Assembly: GCA_003551805.1 (NCBI GenBank)
Contig: PUNR01000025.1
Location: 1 to 6,731 of the forward strand
Reading direction: 5' to 3'
DNA length: 6,731 bases
Source: Loktanella sp.
GTDB lineage: Bacteria > Pseudomonadota > Alphaproteobacteria > Rhodobacterales > Rhodobacteraceae
This document shows, in pieces, positions 5,427 to 6,731 of the stretch. The position numbers and the translations under genes were made by a program. Under the pieces are notes generated by a model. That model did not search any database. It was not told where the DNA came from and was given only the letters and a program-made list of their open reading frames with translations. Position 1 is the first letter of the stretch. Every line of letters begins with the position of its first letter.

Positions 5427-6731
5427 ATGGCAGATCACATCTTTATCGGCGGTGGCGGCAATGACTATGCCGACCCTCAGGTCATGCTGTTGTCCAAGGG
5501 CAACCGGCACGGGTTGGTCGCAGGGGCCACGGGCACCGGCAAGACTGTCACGCTCCAGATCATGGCCGAAGGGTTTTCGGCGGCGGGCGTGCCTGTGTTC
5601 CTGTCTGATGTCAAAGGCGACATGTCCGGTCTGGCAAAAGCCGGATCGTCAGATGGCAAGCTGCATGACGCCTTTGTCAAACGCGCCGCAACAATCGGTT
5701 ATGACCTGCAATATGATGCCTTTCCCGTCACCTTCTGGGACCTGTTCGGACAGCAGGGTCACCCGATCCGCGCCACGATTGCGGAAATGGGGCCATTGTT
5801 GCTGGCGCGCCTGATGGGTCTGACTGACGTACAGGAAGGCGTGCTGAACGTCGTCTTTCGCGTCGCCGACGAAGAAGGACTGCCGCTTTTGGATATGAAA
5901 GACCTGCAGGCGCTGCTTGTTTTCGTCGGCCAGAACGCCAAGGACCTGTCGCTGCGTTACGGCAATGTCGCCACTGCCTCGGTCGGTGCCATCCAGCGGC
6001 AGTTGCTGGTGCTGGAAAATCAGGGCGGCACGGCCCTCTTCGGGGAACCGGCCCTTGATCTGGCCGATATGATGCGTCTGCGCGATGGACGGGGCGAGAT
6101 CAACATCCTCGCCGCCGACCAATTGATGAGCAGCCCGCGGCTTTACGCGACCTTTCTGCTGTGGTTGCTGTCACAATTATTCGAAGACCTGCCCGAAATC
6201 GGCAACCCCGACAAACCGAAACTGGTGTTCTTTTTCGACGAGGCGCATCTTCTGTTCAACGGTGCCCCGCGCGCGCTGGTCGACAAGGTCGAACAGGTCG
6301 CGCGGCTGATCCGGTCCAAAGGGGTGGGCGTCTATTTCGTCACGCAAAACCCCGGCGATATTCCCGATGCGGTGCTGGGGCAATTGGGCAACCGTGTGCA
6401 ACACGCCCTGCGCGCCTTCACCGCCAAGGACCGCAAGGAACTGAAATCCGCCGCCGAAACCTACCGCGACAATCCTGCTTTCGACACGGCTGACGCGATC
6501 CAGCAGGTTGGCACCGGTGAGGCTGTCACCTCTTTCCTTGACGCAAAAGGCACCCCCGAAATCGTGCAGCGCACGCTTATCCGCCCGCCGGCGTCGCATC
6601 TGGGGCCGATTGAACCCGCCCTACGTGCAGAAATCATGGCAGCTTCACCGATGGCGGGCAAATACGATCAATCCATCGACAGCGACAGCGCCCATGAAAT
6701 GCTGGCGCGGCGCGCGCTAGAGGCGGGCAAA
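5427..6731 (+). CDS. DUF853 / HerA-like ATPase (YjgR family), cut by right window edge
   Basis: The frame is open for 435 codons from the ATG at 5427 to the window end, with AGGGGG (5416-5421) five bases before the start. It belongs to the helicase HerA-like DUF853 family, represented by E. coli YjgR at about 500 residues, so some 70-80 residues are probably missing. Visible parts: the N-terminal NRHGLVAGATGTGKT with Walker A at 33-40, FLSDVKGDMSGL at 59-69, Walker B KLVFFFDEAHLLF at 265-277, sensor-like VYFVTQNPGDIPD at 302-314, and an arginine-rich LGNRVQHALRAFTAKD at 320-335. The protein is a cytoplasmic P-loop NTPase of the FtsK/HerA class; no specific substrate is known. The usual HerA partner NurA is not present here. 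Its first gene-proximal region is the small-RNA-rich gap to the left, and it diverges from the IalB gene. Confidence 0.9.
   Translation, partial: MADHIFIGGGGNDYADPQVMLLSKGNRHGLVAGATGTGKTVTLQIMAEGFSAAGVPVFLSDVKGDMSGLAKAGSSDGKLHDAFVKRAATIGYDLQYDAFPVTFWDLFGQQGHPIRATIAEMGPLLLARLMGLTDVQEGVLNVVFRVADEEGLPLLDMKDLQALLVFVGQNAKDLSLRYGNVATASVGAIQRQLLVLENQGGTALFGEPALDLADMMRLRDGRGEINILAADQLMSSPRLYATFLLWLLSQLFEDLPEIGNPDKPKLVFFFDEAHLLFNGAPRALVDKVEQVARLIRSKGVGVYFVTQNPGDIPDAVLGQLGNRVQHALRAFTAKDRKELKSAAETYRDNPAFDTADAIQQVGTGEAVTSFLDAKGTPEIVQRTLIRPPASHLGPIEPALRAEIMAASPMAGKYDQSIDSDSAHEMLARRALEAGK

Noticed and set aside
1..6731. CRISPR array, tRNA, rRNA, insertion sequence or phage genes
   Set aside because: No regular direct repeats, no tRNA-like cloverleaf or rRNA segments, and no transposase or integrase motifs were seen on either strand.

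Overview
The gene content, GC-rich coding and protein style (DUF882/M15-like protein with a Tat signal, IalB-family protein, YjgR-type DUF853 ATPase, Rhodobacterales-style LpxD) point to an alphaproteobacterium of the Rhodobacterales/Roseobacter group, probably a chromosomal region. The taxonomic call is inferred from remembered families, not from a search.

Layout, left to right. (1) 1-821, minus: 5' part of an Mrp-type Na+/H+ antiporter subunit A gene that runs off the left edge; its N-terminus looks short and its start is uncertain. (2) 822-995: a short gap with a strong intrinsic terminator for the next minus gene, a weaker second hairpin and a possible mrpA promoter. (3) 996-1565, minus: Tat-exported DUF882 (peptidase M15-like) protein. 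(4) 1566-1828: divergent intergenic region without a convincing promoter. (5) 1829-4425, plus: a three-gene unit made of an LpxD-like N-acyltransferase, a small acyl carrier protein and a NodE-like beta-ketoacyl-ACP synthase; the last two overlap in TAATG. (6) 4426-4451: hairpin between convergent genes. (7) 4463-5059, minus: IalB-family secreted protein. (8) 5060-5426: a 367-base region without a protein gene but with much structure: two strong minus-strand intrinsic terminators about 110 bases apart, further inverted repeats and a promoter-like pair. It is best explained as two tandem small RNAs. (9) 5427-6731, plus: DUF853/HerA-like ATPase, cut by the right edge.

How the genes work together. 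The plus-strand trio is the most coherent system. The ACP and synthase resemble the NodF/NodE pair, which builds special fatty acyl chains. The LpxD-like enzyme is of a family that moves a 3-hydroxyacyl chain from ACP to an amino sugar. Together they suggest a dedicated route making and placing a particular acyl chain, for lipid A or another amino-sugar lipid, separate from housekeeping fatty acid and lipid A synthesis.

The second notable item is the region at 5177-5390. On the minus strand, two predicted RNAs carry perfectly complementary 10-base linkers just before their terminators, one CU-rich (anti-Shine-Dalgarno-like) and one GA-rich (Shine-Dalgarno-like). They could pair with each other. 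The remaining genes look like ordinary accessory or housekeeping functions of this group.
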